A DNA stretch of 64,000 nt from UBA2421 sp002343075 (GCA_937982565.1 CALJLN010000003.1:1-64000); one strand, 5' to 3'. Shown: positions 33,614 through 43,497, numbered from the stretch's first letter. Notes: generated by a model not told the origin, from the sequence alone. Program-made: numbers and translations.

Positions 33614-34528
33614 CTACTCCTCCCCCGTCGGCGGGGGCAGGGTTTGCTCGACGTCGCCCGCATCAATTGCACCTTCCATATCCATTAGGAAGTGGATTCG
33701 TTTCATCTGTTCATCGCCGATGCGCCGGCGCAAAACGGATTTCGCCCGCCGCAGCCCCGTTCGACGGCTGACATGGGTGATGATAATGAACTCGTTCTTC
33801 AGCTTAGGAACGATCCTCGCAAAATCGTCAACATGTAAGTGTCGCCCCGCCTTGGCTTTAGTGCGGTGAATGTCATCAAAAAAGGTGCACTCCGTCACCA
33901 GCACTTGTGCATTCTGCACGTCGGGATCTTCAAAAACCGGCCCTGCCGTCGTGTCACCCAGGAAGGCGATTGTGGGAATTTCCGTGCGATACTGAATCTC
34001 CTCGCCTCGTTTCTTCATTTTCACCAGTTCCGGGCCGGATAATCCTGCCAACTCAGGCTTGAGTTTTTCGCGGATGCTGATGAGCGCATATCCCAGGCTT
34101 GGCCCGCCGTGGTGCGTGGCGAGGGCGCGAATGCCAAAGTCCCGCCGCACCTCGAACAACTGGCCCGGCGACATCGGAACGAGTTCGTACGGAGTTGCCT
34201 GCCGCTCCACATCGCGCCACGCGCGAAGCAGCGCATCGACAGGCCGCTCAATCTCGCGAGGCAGGAGGATCATCCCCGGCTTCATTCCCTGAAAGTGCCG
34301 CTGCGAAAGGTAATAGCCGATGCCGGCGATATGATCCATGTGGCTGTGCGACAGGCACACGATGTCGCTGGTGAGCGCGAAGAAAGGGCAACGTCCGAAA
34401 TCGAAACAAACGTTGAACTCCGGTGCCTGAACCACGGTCTCTTCGCCACCTACGCTATACCCAATAAGGTGAAACGTCCCGAAACTGAGTTTGGCGAACT
34501 TCTGAACAAGAAAAGACTTCTCTACCAT
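33614..34528 (-). CDS. MBL-fold hydrolase, RNase Z-like
   Basis: The 304-residue protein has the metallo-beta-lactamase metal motif HSHMDH (residues 61-66), a conserved histidine in ATHHGGPSLGY, FLGDTTAG in the middle and ITHVSRRTG near the C-terminus. This arrangement matches the tRNase Z-related group more than glyoxalase or lactamase types, but the N-terminal half differs from classical RNase Z and the substrate is uncertain. It is convergent with the ParA-CBM48 operon and is followed after 39 bases by a hydrolase gene. Confidence 0.8.
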   Translation of the reverse strand: MVEKSFLVQKFAKLSFGTFHLIGYSVGGEETVVQAPEFNVCFDFGRCPFFALTSDIVCLSHSHMDHIAGIGYYLSQRHFQGMKPGMILLPREIERPVDALLRAWRDVERQATPYELVPMSPGQLFEVRRDFGIRALATHHGGPSLGYALISIREKLKPELAGLSGPELVKMKKRGEEIQYRTEIPTIAFLGDTTAGPVFEDPDVQNAQVLVTECTFFDDIHRTKAKAGRHLHVDDFARIVPKLKNEFIIITHVSRRTGLRRAKSVLRRRIGDEQMKRIHFLMDMEGAIDAGDVEQTLPPPTGEE

Positions 34529-34567
34529 TCCGACTGCACGATAAAACAGAGGCTCGATGCAATCAAC

Positions 34568-35443
34568 TTACCGTTGTGGTAGCCCGGAAGTCTTCAGGAA
34601 GACTGAGAAGTAATCCTGCTCGCTTACTACCGCATCGTGCGTCAGCTTACGCGTGTGAATGAACACTGTATGGTGGCGGCGCAGGGACTGTTCGCTCCAC
34701 TGGTCTTCCATAAACACGGAGAAGGGTGCTCCGCTACCTTGTAGGCTCGAAAGCAGCGTAAAATTCTCGCTTGCAAGGTGCTTTGTGAAAATGGAAATGA
34801 GACGAGTGTCGGGCTGCGCTGCAAACTCGGCAAACTCCTTCAGTCCGCCGTATGTGGCATCGAAGAGGATGACGTCCTTAATTTTGTGCCCTAGCCCTCC
34901 CCGAGCCAGACACCCCGCGGTCGCCCTGTATCCACCGCTGTGAGCCGTAAGGACAACACGCTCGATCTCCGTCGCCTGCGTTTTGCCTTCGCCACGGAGC
35001 CGTTCCAGTGCCTCGGCGAGGAGATCCTTTAGCCCTTCTGCCTCCTCGATGCGCCCGAATCCGCTGTCGGGAGCATTCAGCGGCCCCTGTGGAATGACAA
35101 GAACGGCATTCACGCCGCTCTTGTGGAGCTGATCGAGCAGCCGAAATTGCGTCATCACGTTACCGACGCTGTTGCGGTGCCCATGGAAGTGCACCACAAA
35201 ACTGATTGTGCTCGAATCACGAAAGCCCTTCGGGATCAGTAGCCCGACGGACCGGCTGGCGTAGTGTTGCTCAGCAGGAAAGTGCGCTCCATCGCGAGCC
35301 GTGAAGCCTTCATTGCGACTCTCGTGCGGAAAAGGCGCACTTTTGAACGCAAACACCGCAGCTTCACCTGCTTCGCTCTGTTGCCAGGCTTCAGGGTTAG
35401 ACGCGGGGCCAAGCAAAAAGTAGAGAAGTAGACCAGTGAACAT
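34568..35443 (-). CDS. Secreted or membrane-anchored alpha/beta hydrolase, unknown substrate
   Basis: The 291-residue protein has a hydrophobic N-terminus (MFTGLLLYFLLGPASN) that may be a signal anchor. The hydrolase-fold features are VVHFHGHRNSVGN (oxyanion region), VIPQGPLN, the nucleophile elbow TAHSGGYRA, and late Asp/His positions (LFDATYGG; RRHHTVFIH). It could be an esterase or peptidase. The start at 35443 is chosen over 35596 because the longer frame runs through a transcription terminator. The candidate RNA terminates 87 bases upstream. Confidence 0.7.
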   Translation of the reverse strand: MFTGLLLYFLLGPASNPEAWQQSEAGEAAVFAFKSAPFPHESRNEGFTARDGAHFPAEQHYASRSVGLLIPKGFRDSSTISFVVHFHGHRNSVGNVMTQFRLLDQLHKSGVNAVLVIPQGPLNAPDSGFGRIEEAEGLKDLLAEALERLRGEGKTQATEIERVVLTAHSGGYRATAGCLARGGLGHKIKDVILFDATYGGLKEFAEFAAQPDTRLISIFTKHLASENFTLLSSLQGSGAPFSVFMEDQWSEQSLRRHHTVFIHTRKLTHDAVVSEQDYFSVFLKTSGLPQR

Positions 35444-35524
35444 CAGATCATGGTAACATGCTCTTAAAGTGAGACCGCTACTTGAAGAGGTTCTTGCAGA
35501 CGAGAATGTTATCAGGCCCGTTGT

Positions 35525-35640
35525 GGGAGAAAAAAAGAGGCCGGCAGTCCCGACCGACATGCCGACCTCGTACAGAAAACTGGAAGTTATCATCAACTCG
35601 ATAGCCGGTGACGCAAACTGGAGTTTGCAACCGATTGCAT
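35525..35640 (-). ncRNA. Candidate small RNA or attenuating leader, about 115 nt
   Basis: A -10-like TATATT (35652-35647 on the minus strand), a 17-base spacer and TGGAAA at -35 (35675-35670) predict a start near 35640. The transcript has a stem formed by GCAAACT and AGTTTGC (35613-35628) and ends in a strong intrinsic terminator at 35569-35530. No open frame of credible length fits inside. It may act alone as a small RNA or as a leader that controls the hydrolase gene at 35443. No known riboswitch consensus was recognised. Rest of the intergenic region (35444-35760) shows nothing else. Confidence 0.5.
35530..35569 (-). terminator. Rho-independent terminator within the hydrolase upstream region
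   Basis: On the minus strand GAGGTCGGCA pairs with TGCCGGCCTC (one mismatch in ten) across a 13-base loop, and seven T follow directly. It lies between a promoter-like sequence and the hydrolase start, where no annotated gene ends. Confidence 0.75.
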
Positions 35641-35646
35641 GAATTG

Positions 35647-35690
35647 AATATATCGTCCGAGCCAGCGCATTTCCAGAACTGTTTCCAGAA
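35647..35690 (-). promoter_or_regulatory. Candidate sigma-70 promoter with tandem TTCCAGAA repeats
   Basis: TGGAAA and TATATT are separated by 17 bases. TTCCAGAA occurs twice (35671-35678 and 35683-35690), 12 bases apart, overlapping and upstream of the -35 box. The same octamer appears in inverted form before the DUF4112 gene (22483-22490). Confidence 0.45.
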
Positions 35691-35760
35691 ACTTGTCCGG
35701 TTTTTTAGCAGGCGAGCGTAAATACTTATCCTTCGAGGCACGCCGGTAGGCGAATAAACT

Positions 35761-36987
35761 ATGTCGCACGACTTCGAAGCAGAAGCGCTGAAAAAGATTG
35801 CGACACTCCGGGTTCGTTTAGCCGGAGTGCTCCGGGTTATTCGGCATCCTGGGGAATCGCCGGCCCAGCTGGCGCGCAGAATGGCGTTGGAGCGAAAGCT
35901 CGTGTGGCAGGTGATTCAACTTTCGGATAGGTCGGAGCCAGCGGATGCGCGCTACGTGCCGGGTGCCGCCGGGGTCACTCGCTTCTTGAAGGCGGCGGCG
36001 CGGTTTGGGGCAACAAAGGCGTTGCTTAAGTCGGCAGCAGACGCTGACGCCTCGCTGCGCGATTTTCAGCGCCGTCAGGCACCTCGCCGCGAGTTGTTCG
36101 ATGCCATGTTGAATGGGATTGCTCGGCCCGAGAACGCTGGCGCGGAGAGCCTCGCAACGCGGCGCGCAGCATTTCGGGCGAATGCGGCGATCGGTGGATC
36201 GCAGGTGGCGGCGCAGATTATCACCGTCGCTGTAGCGCCAAATCACGACGATCCGGACCAGGTCGATTGGATGATGCTCAGCAGTTTCCGAGGGTTTCAG
36301 CGGCTTCGATCCGGTGTTACTACGATTCTTGGTCGCTATAGCTACTACCTCCAATATGCAGACGCGGTTCACCATCAATCCGCAGGAGGATCTGAACCAA
36401 TTGAACCGCATACGGCGCAGCGGAGCGGGGGGGTGCCGGCGATAGCGCGATTTTGCTCCTCTCCAATGCCCGAGATGCGCCGCGAACGATGCGCGCCCAC
36501 GTATGTGCAAGACCTACTCCTCCCCGGCGGGGTGGGACCGGATGCGGCGGTGAATGTAACCACAGGCGAGTTTCGCCGAAGGCTCGGGTATCGGTGGGCC
36601 GAGCAGGATCCCGACCACTTCATGTACGGCGCTCGCGTCCGAACACCCACCGCAACGCTAGTCTTGGATGTTTGGCATGAGCGAAGCCTGTTTGAAGGCT
36701 TGAAATTCGATGCCAAGGTGTATTCGACGATCCACAACGAGGGTGCCGAGGCGATTGTCCCGCAGAACATTTTGCCGCTGAAGGTATCGGTCGATCCCGT
36801 TCCCGGCGGCATCCGCGAGAGTGCCATGCCTTTTGCTGCCGATTACCCTGCACTGCTGAAACATTGCATGAAGCGATTTTCGTGGGAGCCGAAGCGGTTC
36901 CTAGGCTATCGGGCGACACTGGAGTATCCCATTTTACCATCCTTGCTTTGGCTGACGCATCCATTGCCCCCGCCGCCCAAGGGGTAG
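35761..36987 (+). CDS. Hypothetical protein with helix-turn-helix-like N-terminus
   Basis: The 408-residue protein is not recognised. Residues 30-55 (GESPAQLARRMALERKLVWQVIQL) could form a DNA-binding helix-turn-helix. The middle and C-terminal parts are mixed alpha/beta with no membrane segment and no signal peptide. Codon use fits the neighbours. It precedes nrdR by 64 bases on the same strand; no functional link is evident. Confidence 0.65.
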   Translation: MSHDFEAEALKKIATLRVRLAGVLRVIRHPGESPAQLARRMALERKLVWQVIQLSDRSEPADARYVPGAAGVTRFLKAAARFGATKALLKSAADADASLRDFQRRQAPRRELFDAMLNGIARPENAGAESLATRRAAFRANAAIGGSQVAAQIITVAVAPNHDDPDQVDWMMLSSFRGFQRLRSGVTTILGRYSYYLQYADAVHHQSAGGSEPIEPHTAQRSGGVPAIARFCSSPMPEMRRERCAPTYVQDLLLPGGVGPDAAVNVTTGEFRRRLGYRWAEQDPDHFMYGARVRTPTATLVLDVWHERSLFEGLKFDAKVYSTIHNEGAEAIVPQNILPLKVSVDPVPGGIRESAMPFAADYPALLKHCMKRFSWEPKRFLGYRATLEYPILPSLLWLTHPLPPPPKG

Positions 36988-37051
36988 TGGTTGCCGCGAA
37001 AAAACACCGCTCAGGTTGAATTTTATTGGCATTCGGATACGGTTTTGGACC

Positions 37052-37648
37052 ATGCATTGTCCGTTCTGCGACGCAGAGAAAGAATCGCTGAAAGTGATCG
37101 ATTCGCGTACCTGCGAAGGTGGGCACGCCATCCGCCGCCGACGCGAATGCGCGAGTTGCACGAAGCGGTTTACCACCTACGAGCGAATTGAAGACACGCT
37201 GAAATTGACTGTTGTTAAGCGCGATGGTCGGCGCGTACCGTGGGACCGCAACAAACTCTACGCTGGGCTTGAACGCGCATGCTTTAAGCGGCCCGTTGCC
37301 GATACCGAGATTTGGCGGATCGTCGACGACGTGGAGGAGGAGACGTTCCGCTCAGCCGACCGCGAAGTCGATACCACCGCTGTGGGTGAGATGGTCGCCG
37401 AGAAACTGCGCCGACTTGACCAAGTGGCGTATGTGAGGTTTGCCAGCGTCTATAAACAGTTCAAGACACTCGAAGAGCTGGTTGAAGAGGCCAAGGCGGT
37501 GCTTGATGCCAAGCGATTTGAAGACCCGACGCAGGGCCGGCTCTTTCTGGAACAGGCCGCGGCGGCCAACGGGTCGGGTGCATCTGGCAAGGGACGAAGC
37601 GTCTCGCGTAAACGAGCGAGTTCGCCCGTCGAAGCCGTTGCTGATTAG
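37052..37648 (+). CDS. nrdR: Transcriptional repressor NrdR, extended C-terminus
   Basis: The 198-residue protein has the four-cysteine zinc ribbon (C3, C6, C31, C34; MHCPFC, CASCTKRFTTYER) and the ATP-cone (VVKRDGRRVPWDRNKLYAGLERAC), which together define NrdR. It represses ribonucleotide reductase genes in response to nucleotide levels. The last 45 residues, rich in Gly, Ser, Arg and Ala, exceed the usual length of about 150-160. No ribonucleotide reductase gene lies in the window. ATG 37052 is the standard start. Confidence 0.96.
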   Translation: MHCPFCDAEKESLKVIDSRTCEGGHAIRRRRECASCTKRFTTYERIEDTLKLTVVKRDGRRVPWDRNKLYAGLERACFKRPVADTEIWRIVDDVEEETFRSADREVDTTAVGEMVAEKLRRLDQVAYVRFASVYKQFKTLEELVEEAKAVLDAKRFEDPTQGRLFLEQAAAANGSGASGKGRSVSRKRASSPVEAVAD

Positions 37649-37757
37649 CGTGACGATGTCGAAGCAAAGCCCCCAAAACACCATTGATTTCACAACACCC
37701 ATGATTGTGCTCAAGTAACGCTGTGATTGCGTCCGATAACATTTGGAGGCTTTGGCC

Positions 37758-39611
37758 ATGACACCTTTCGCTTTCGCGCACAGGTTGTTTTGTCGGCTGT
37801 TCGTGCTGTCGTGCATTGTGACAGTCGTCGTCGGATGCAATCCGTACAAGAAGAAGCTCGAAAAGCCCGTCACCAAGTACCAGGCGCTTCCGCCCAAGCA
37901 TGTGCCGGAGTATCTGCGAGGGTCGTTGCTGGAGGTCACCGATGTGATCGATGTCGATCCGCAGGTGGTCTCGGGTTTCGGCTTGGTCGTTAACCTTGAA
38001 CGCACCGGTGATAACACTCAGATTCCCACGCCGGTCCGCGAGTTCATTGTGCGCGAGATGGTGAAGCGGGGCTTCGGAAGCAAGCTTCAGCCGGGCTTTG
38101 AAACGACAAGCCCTGAAGAAGTCCTTCGCGACTCGCGGACGGCGGTTGTGCGTGTAGACGCCGTCATCATGCCGGGTGCCCGTCGGGGTGATGCGATTGA
38201 TGTACGCGTTACCGCACTACCCACCGCCGCCACGACGAGTCTTGCCCGCGGGGAACTGTATCGCACTGAACTCAAACTCGGCGGGGCCAACCCAATGGCA
38301 CCCGGCGTGCCTGTGAACACGCTTGTGATGGCTCAGGGCGCGATTTTCACCAATCCGGCGTATATCCTTCAAAGCAACCACTCCGAGCCTGGCGCGAAGC
38401 GCAGCATCCGCACCGGCTGGGTGCTGGACGGCGGACGGGTTATGGAAACCCGGCCGATCAACCTGCGAATCCGCCAGCCGGAGCGTCGCATGTCTCGGGC
38501 CGTCGAGGCGCGGGTTGACTCTCGCTTTGCAGAGTTGAAGGAGAGCCAGCGCGATCGAGTTGCCGCAAGTCAGGATGAAGGTGTGGTGAAAGTCTCCATC
38601 CCCCCGCTTTTCCGGGGCGATTGGGAACACTTTGTCGCGCTGACGAGCCACCTGTTTTTTGATTCCTCCCCGCAGTTTGTCGCGTACAAGGGAGCACAAC
38701 TAGCCGAGGCCGCTGTTCAGCCGGATGCTCTGCTGCTCGACATCTCATACTGTTTCGAGGGGTTGGGGCCCGGCGCGCTGCCGTTCGTCACGCCCCTGAT
38801 GACGAATGAAAAGCCCGATGTCGCCTTCGCGGCCGCCCGGGCTGCGGCATTCTTAGGCGACCCGGCGGCGCCAACTATCCTGGCGAACATGGCTCTCGAT
38901 GAGAAGCACCCGTTCCAGGTGAACGCGATTCGTGTTCTCGGTTCGTTACAGCCATCGCCAGAAGTTGCGGGAATGCTTCGTCGATTGCTGGATACCGGAC
39001 AAACGCTCGTTCGGATTGAGGCCTATCGTGTGCTTGCAAGGCAGAAAGATCCTGCGGTCTATTCCCGCGTGATTAACGAGAGCTTTGTCCTTGACGTCAT
39101 CCCCTGCGAGGGCAAGCCGCTGGTGGTTGCATCACGTTCGGGCGTGCCTCGGATCGCGTTGATCGGGCCGAAGGCACTGGTCGATCAGCCATTCAACTTC
39201 ACAACTTTTGACGACCGGCTGACGCTCGCCTCGGAGGCACCAGGGCAACCGGTGACGATCTACTACCGGCCCGCGGATGGCACCAAGCCTTCGAAGGTTC
39301 TGAGCCGTCCCGACTTAGGCGAGATTGTAGCCCGGCTGGGCGGCGATGAATCGGCACGCGGGCCTTTCGAGTTTGGATACACGGAGATTGTAGCGTTACT
39401 TCAGGCGATGGCTGACAGAAAGTACCTGGTCGCCACCACAGGGGGCGAACAATTGCCGGCGACATTCGTTCTGCAGGCGGCACCCGCGTTGACGGAATCG
39501 ATCATCGACGCGCCCGCAATCGTCGACCAGTCGCGACCAGCGGGGGAGGGTGCCTCGCCGTCGCAAACCACCGCAATCGAGCCGCAGCCGGTGCAGGGAA
39601 GGCCAAACTAA
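37758..39611 (+). CDS. FlgI-like lipoprotein with additional repeat domain
   Basis: The 617-residue protein has a lipoprotein signal (VVVGC, C27). Residues 56-200 follow the flagellar P-ring protein: LLEVTDVIDV, VSGFGLVVNLERTGDN, VVRVDAVIMPGARRGDAIDVRV, TSLARGELYRTELKL. From about residue 330 to 430 it has helix-repeat segments like HEAT or armadillo units (VAFAAARAAAFLGDPAAPTIL, NAIRVLGSL, RIEAYRVLARQ), which FlgI lacks. GGAGG stands eight bases before the ATG. No flagellar gene is near it. It may be an envelope ring or channel component unrelated to flagella. Confidence 0.8.
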   Translation: MTPFAFAHRLFCRLFVLSCIVTVVVGCNPYKKKLEKPVTKYQALPPKHVPEYLRGSLLEVTDVIDVDPQVVSGFGLVVNLERTGDNTQIPTPVREFIVREMVKRGFGSKLQPGFETTSPEEVLRDSRTAVVRVDAVIMPGARRGDAIDVRVTALPTAATTSLARGELYRTELKLGGANPMAPGVPVNTLVMAQGAIFTNPAYILQSNHSEPGAKRSIRTGWVLDGGRVMETRPINLRIRQPERRMSRAVEARVDSRFAELKESQRDRVAASQDEGVVKVSIPPLFRGDWEHFVALTSHLFFDSSPQFVAYKGAQLAEAAVQPDALLLDISYCFEGLGPGALPFVTPLMTNEKPDVAFAAARAAAFLGDPAAPTILANMALDEKHPFQVNAIRVLGSLQPSPEVAGMLRRLLDTGQTLVRIEAYRVLARQKDPAVYSRVINESFVLDVIPCEGKPLVVASRSGVPRIALIGPKALVDQPFNFTTFDDRLTLASEAPGQPVTIYYRPADGTKPSKVLSRPDLGEIVARLGGDESARGPFEFGYTEIVALLQAMADRKYLVATTGGEQLPATFVLQAAPALTESIIDAPAIVDQSRPAGEGASPSQTTAIEPQPVQGRPN

Positions 39612-39717
39612 TGAGCCGTTGCCGAGTCGCGATCTTTCGCGACAATATCGACTCTCTCGGAGCGTTCACGATGCTCCAACACTTGGAAGCCACATCGGTC
39701 ATGGAGGACCGAAATAC

Positions 39718-42700
39718 ATGCGCTTGAAGAAACTCATCGTACACGGGTTTAAGTCTTTCGCTGATCGAACAGAGTTTAAGTTTGATCAGCCAATCACGGG
39801 CATCGTCGGACCAAACGGTTGCGGGAAGAGCAATGTTGTGGATGCGGTGAAGTGGGTCCTTGGCGAGCAATCGGCCAAGAGTCTGCGCGGCGACGCAATG
39901 ATGGATGTCATATTCAATGGCAGCAACACGCGCAAGGCTGCTGGGATGGCGGAAGTCGCGCTGGTGTTCGAGAACCCCCGCCGTGAAGACGGCACCCGGC
40001 TGCTGAACCTCGATGCTGACGATGTATCGGTGGGTCGGCGGTTGTTTCGCGATGGCACCAGTGAGTATCAAGTCAACGGCACCGCGTCGCGGCTTAAAGA
40101 CATTAAAGAAATGTTTCTTGATACCGGCGTCGGGGTCGATGCGTACAGCGTGATTGAACAAGGTCGCGTTGCCGCGCTGCTCGAAGCCAATCCAGACGAG
40201 CGTCGCCAGATTTTTGAAGAAGCGGCGGGCATCTCCAAGTTCAAAGTCAAGAAAAAGGAAGCACAGCGGAAGCTCGAGCGTGCCGAGCAGAATCTGCTTC
40301 GTGTGAATGATATCGTTGATGAAGTGGAAAAACGCCTGCGAAGTGTGAAAGTGGCGGCGGGAAAGGCGCGAAACTATCAGGAGTACTCAACCCGGCTGAA
40401 TGAGCTTCGACTAAGTTACTCCCTGCAGGAGTATCACACGCATCAGCAACAGATTTTGACTAATCAAAATGCCCGCGAAGAACTTCAGTTTCGCCTCGAC
40501 GACGCAGCTGGCAATCTGGCACATCGCCAAAACGAGCTAGCCGAGAAGCGATCGGCCGGTGAGGGGCTTTCGCAGCGCAAGCAGCGGTTGGAATTTGAAC
40601 TCGTCGAGACCCGCGCACAGATTCAATCAGCCCAGCAGAAGCAGCAGTTTGCGCAAGAGCAACTGCAGCACATTCACGAGCAATCGCAATCCTACGAGCA
40701 TGAGCGCGCCAATGCGGCCCAGCGGATTGAAGAGGTGTCCCAACTCCTCGCCGAGGAAACGCGATCACTCGAAGTGCTGACGGGGCAGCTTGATGAGCAG
40801 AAAAGGCTCATTGATGAACGGCAGGTGTCGTTCAAAGATGGTCAGTTGAAGATCAATAACATTGAGCGGCAGGTAGAACGAGACAAATCATCTATTCTCG
40901 ACCTGATGCGTCGGCTGGCGCAGGTTAGCTCGAGGCTGAGTTCAATTGACATCGAGAGGCGGAACATCGCGCAGCAACAGGCCCGCATTGCCGACCGCCG
41001 TCGTGCTGTGATTGAAGAAGTTGAAGCAACCACGACGCGTCGGGATAATCTCCAAAAGCAGATCGCCGAGGTTCTTGGCGAGATCGAATCAGAGAACACT
41101 GCGTTGCAGGCCAAGCGGGATGAGTCGACGACGCTTTCGACGCAGATCAAGCAGGTGAGTGAATCGCTCGGTGCGGCAAGAGAAAATCGAAGCGGCCTAC
41201 TCTCGCGGCAGAAGCTCCTGCAGGACCTGGAAGCGCGACGAGAGGGTGTCAGCGAAGGTGCCAAGGCGGTTCTCCGCCGCAGGGACACTGATTTTCCATT
41301 CATCGCGGGAATTGTGGCAGATGTTTTGCGCGTTGACGTGGAACATGCGCAAGTGGTTGAGGCGGCACTGGATGGTCGTGACCAATGGCTGCTCGCAAAC
41401 GACGCTCAAGCGGTGCTTGAGTCGCGTGAGTTGTTCTCCAATCTTGAAGGTCGCGTGAATGTGCTGTGCAGGTCTGACGAAGTCTCTACCGGCGAGTCGA
41501 TTGCCGAATACGACTGGAAGCAGCATGAAGGGGTTGACATTCGTCTCGCGGCCGATCTTGTTCGGGCCGAAGTCGAAAACCAACCGCTGCTCCGTCGCTT
41601 GCTTGGAAGCACTGTTGTCGTGGATGACCTAGCCACCGCCGTGATGTTGAGGACATCCGGGCCGGCTGGAGCTCGATATGTGACGCCCGTCGGCGAAGTG
41701 CTCGAAGCCGATGGCACGCTTCGCAGCGGCCCCCTCACTGCGGCGATGGGTTTGCTCTCCCGGCGGTCAGAGCTGGAATTGATCTCCGCGCAGATCGCGG
41801 AGATCGATGCGAGAATCAACCAACTCTCGCATCAGCTGGCTGAGGGAAACGTCTCAGCCAAGCAGCTTGAAGACGAGCAAAACGTGCTTCGGCAGGCGAT
41901 TTACCAGTTGAACACGAGCAAAGTTGAACTAACTAGCCAGGATTCCGCCGCGAGTGACCGCCTGGCGCTGCTCGGCCGCGAACAACCGTTGCTCGAACGA
42001 GAACTGACAGCGCTCGTCGATCAGCAGCAGAAGCTGAAGGATGAAGAATCAGCCCGCACCGTCGACCGCGTCCAGATCGAATCGGAGCAGGAACAAAAGC
42101 AGCGGTCGATCGAACAGTTGCAGGCCGAGCAGGTCGATCTCGCCGAGAACATAAAGAAGTGGGCTGAAGAGTTGACCCTCGCGCGCGTCTTGCTCGGGCA
42201 GGTACAGGAAAAGCAGATCGCGTGTCGGCAAAGTGTAGAACGCCACGCAGCCATGCGCGATGAGCTTTCGCAGCAGATTGAGCGAATCAGCCGCGGCATC
42301 GAGTCGGTTAACTCGCGTATCAGCATTGTGCAGGCCGAGATCGCCTCTGCAGCGGCGGCTCAACAGCAGTTGCAGTCGCGCGAAACGCTTCTCGCAGAGC
42401 AGTTAACCCGACTAGCCGGCGAACTTGCCGACATGCTTAAGCTGGTGAGCCAGCTTTCGGGGCAAGTCGATTCATTACGTGGCGAGCACGGCGAGTTTGA
42501 ACAGCAGCTTCACGCCACTGATATGAAACTCAGCGAACAGCGCGTCCGGCTCGAATCGCTCGTGCAGCGAACGCGCGATGAACTGCAGCTGGACCTTCCC
42601 AGCCGGTATCAGGAAGCAATTGCTGCTCACGCCGTAGCACTGGAACTTGATGCCGGGGCACAAAGCCCGTTTGAGGGCAACGAGGCGCATTGGAATGTGA

Positions 42701-43497
42701 TTGCCGACGAGATCAAGGAACTGCGCGAGAAGATCGGCCGCCTGGGCAATGTCAATCTCGATAGCTTGGGCGAACTGCAAGAACTAGAAGAAAGGCAGCA
42801 GTTCTACGATAGGCAGATTGCCGACCTTAACACCAGCCGCGAGCAACTGTCGCAGTTGATTGAGGAGCTGAATCGAGAAAGCAGCATTCGTTTTGAACAA
42901 ACCTTCAACGCCGTCAAGGAAAATTTCCAGAACATGTTCCGAAAACTCTTCGGCGGAGGCAGCGCTGATGTGTTTCTTGAACTGGAGGTGGACGATATTG
43001 AGGCGATGAAAGCCCAGGCCGAAGCCATGGCGGCGACCGGTGAAAAGGGACCGGTGCCGGTGATGAAGAAAATGGTTGATCCGCTGGATGCAGGCATAGA
43101 AATCATCGCCCGCCCGCCGGGCAAGAAACCCGTCACGATTAGCCAACTGTCAGGCGGCGAGAAAGCGATGACTTGCATCGCACTGCTGATGAGCATCTTC
43201 AAGAGCAAACCCAGCCCATTCTGCATTCTTGACGAAGTGGATGCTCCGCTCGACGAAGCGAATAATGTCCGCTTTGGTCAGATCGTTCAGGAGTTTCTGG
43301 ATATTAGCCAGTTCATCATCATCACGCACCACAAGCGCACAATGCAGGTGGCCGACATGCTCTACGGCGTCACCCAGCAGGAACAGGGCGTGAGCAAGCG
43401 TGTGGCGGTGAAGTTTGATCAGGTGGCACAGGGCGGCCGCATCAGTGCCGATGCGATCCGCGATAGTGAGCGTCAGGAAGAGGCGGCAGCGGCGTAG
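39718..43497 (+). CDS. smc: Chromosome segregation protein SMC
   Basis: The 1259-residue condensin subunit has Walker A GPNGCGKSN (residues 31-39), long coiled coils on each side of a hinge (about 520-680), the signature LSGGEKAM (about 1144) and Walker B FCILDEVDAPLDEAN (about 1170). GGAGG precedes the ATG by ten bases. The start is at the conserved MRLKKL-V-GFKSF. It would need ScpA/ScpB, which are not in the window. The gene follows the FlgI-like lipoprotein after 106 non-coding bases. Confidence 0.98.
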   Translation: MRLKKLIVHGFKSFADRTEFKFDQPITGIVGPNGCGKSNVVDAVKWVLGEQSAKSLRGDAMMDVIFNGSNTRKAAGMAEVALVFENPRREDGTRLLNLDADDVSVGRRLFRDGTSEYQVNGTASRLKDIKEMFLDTGVGVDAYSVIEQGRVAALLEANPDERRQIFEEAAGISKFKVKKKEAQRKLERAEQNLLRVNDIVDEVEKRLRSVKVAAGKARNYQEYSTRLNELRLSYSLQEYHTHQQQILTNQNAREELQFRLDDAAGNLAHRQNELAEKRSAGEGLSQRKQRLEFELVETRAQIQSAQQKQQFAQEQLQHIHEQSQSYEHERANAAQRIEEVSQLLAEETRSLEVLTGQLDEQKRLIDERQVSFKDGQLKINNIERQVERDKSSILDLMRRLAQVSSRLSSIDIERRNIAQQQARIADRRRAVIEEVEATTTRRDNLQKQIAEVLGEIESENTALQAKRDESTTLSTQIKQVSESLGAARENRSGLLSRQKLLQDLEARREGVSEGAKAVLRRRDTDFPFIAGIVADVLRVDVEHAQVVEAALDGRDQWLLANDAQAVLESRELFSNLEGRVNVLCRSDEVSTGESIAEYDWKQHEGVDIRLAADLVRAEVENQPLLRRLLGSTVVVDDLATAVMLRTSGPAGARYVTPVGEVLEADGTLRSGPLTAAMGLLSRRSELELISAQIAEIDARINQLSHQLAEGNVSAKQLEDEQNVLRQAIYQLNTSKVELTSQDSAASDRLALLGREQPLLERELTALVDQQQKLKDEESARTVDRVQIESEQEQKQRSIEQLQAEQVDLAENIKKWAEELTLARVLLGQVQEKQIACRQSVERHAAMRDELSQQIERISRGIESVNSRISIVQAEIASAAAAQQQLQSRETLLAEQLTRLAGELADMLKLVSQLSGQVDSLRGEHGEFEQQLHATDMKLSEQRVRLESLVQRTRDELQLDLPSRYQEAIAAHAVALELDAGAQSPFEGNEAHWNVIADEIKELREKIGRLGNVNLDSLGELQELEERQQFYDRQIADLNTSREQLSQLIEELNRESSIRFEQTFNAVKENFQNMFRKLFGGGSADVFLELEVDDIEAMKAQAEAMAATGEKGPVPVMKKMVDPLDAGIEIIARPPGKKPVTISQLSGGEKAMTCIALLMSIFKSKPSPFCILDEVDAPLDEANNVRFGQIVQEFLDISQFIIITHHKRTMQVADMLYGVTQQEQGVSKRVAVKFDQVAQGGRISADAIRDSERQEEAAAA

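Noticed and set aside
35478..35741. 87-codon minus-strand open frame before the hydrolase gene
   Set aside because: It runs through an intrinsic terminator and a promoter-like sequence and shows no protein character.
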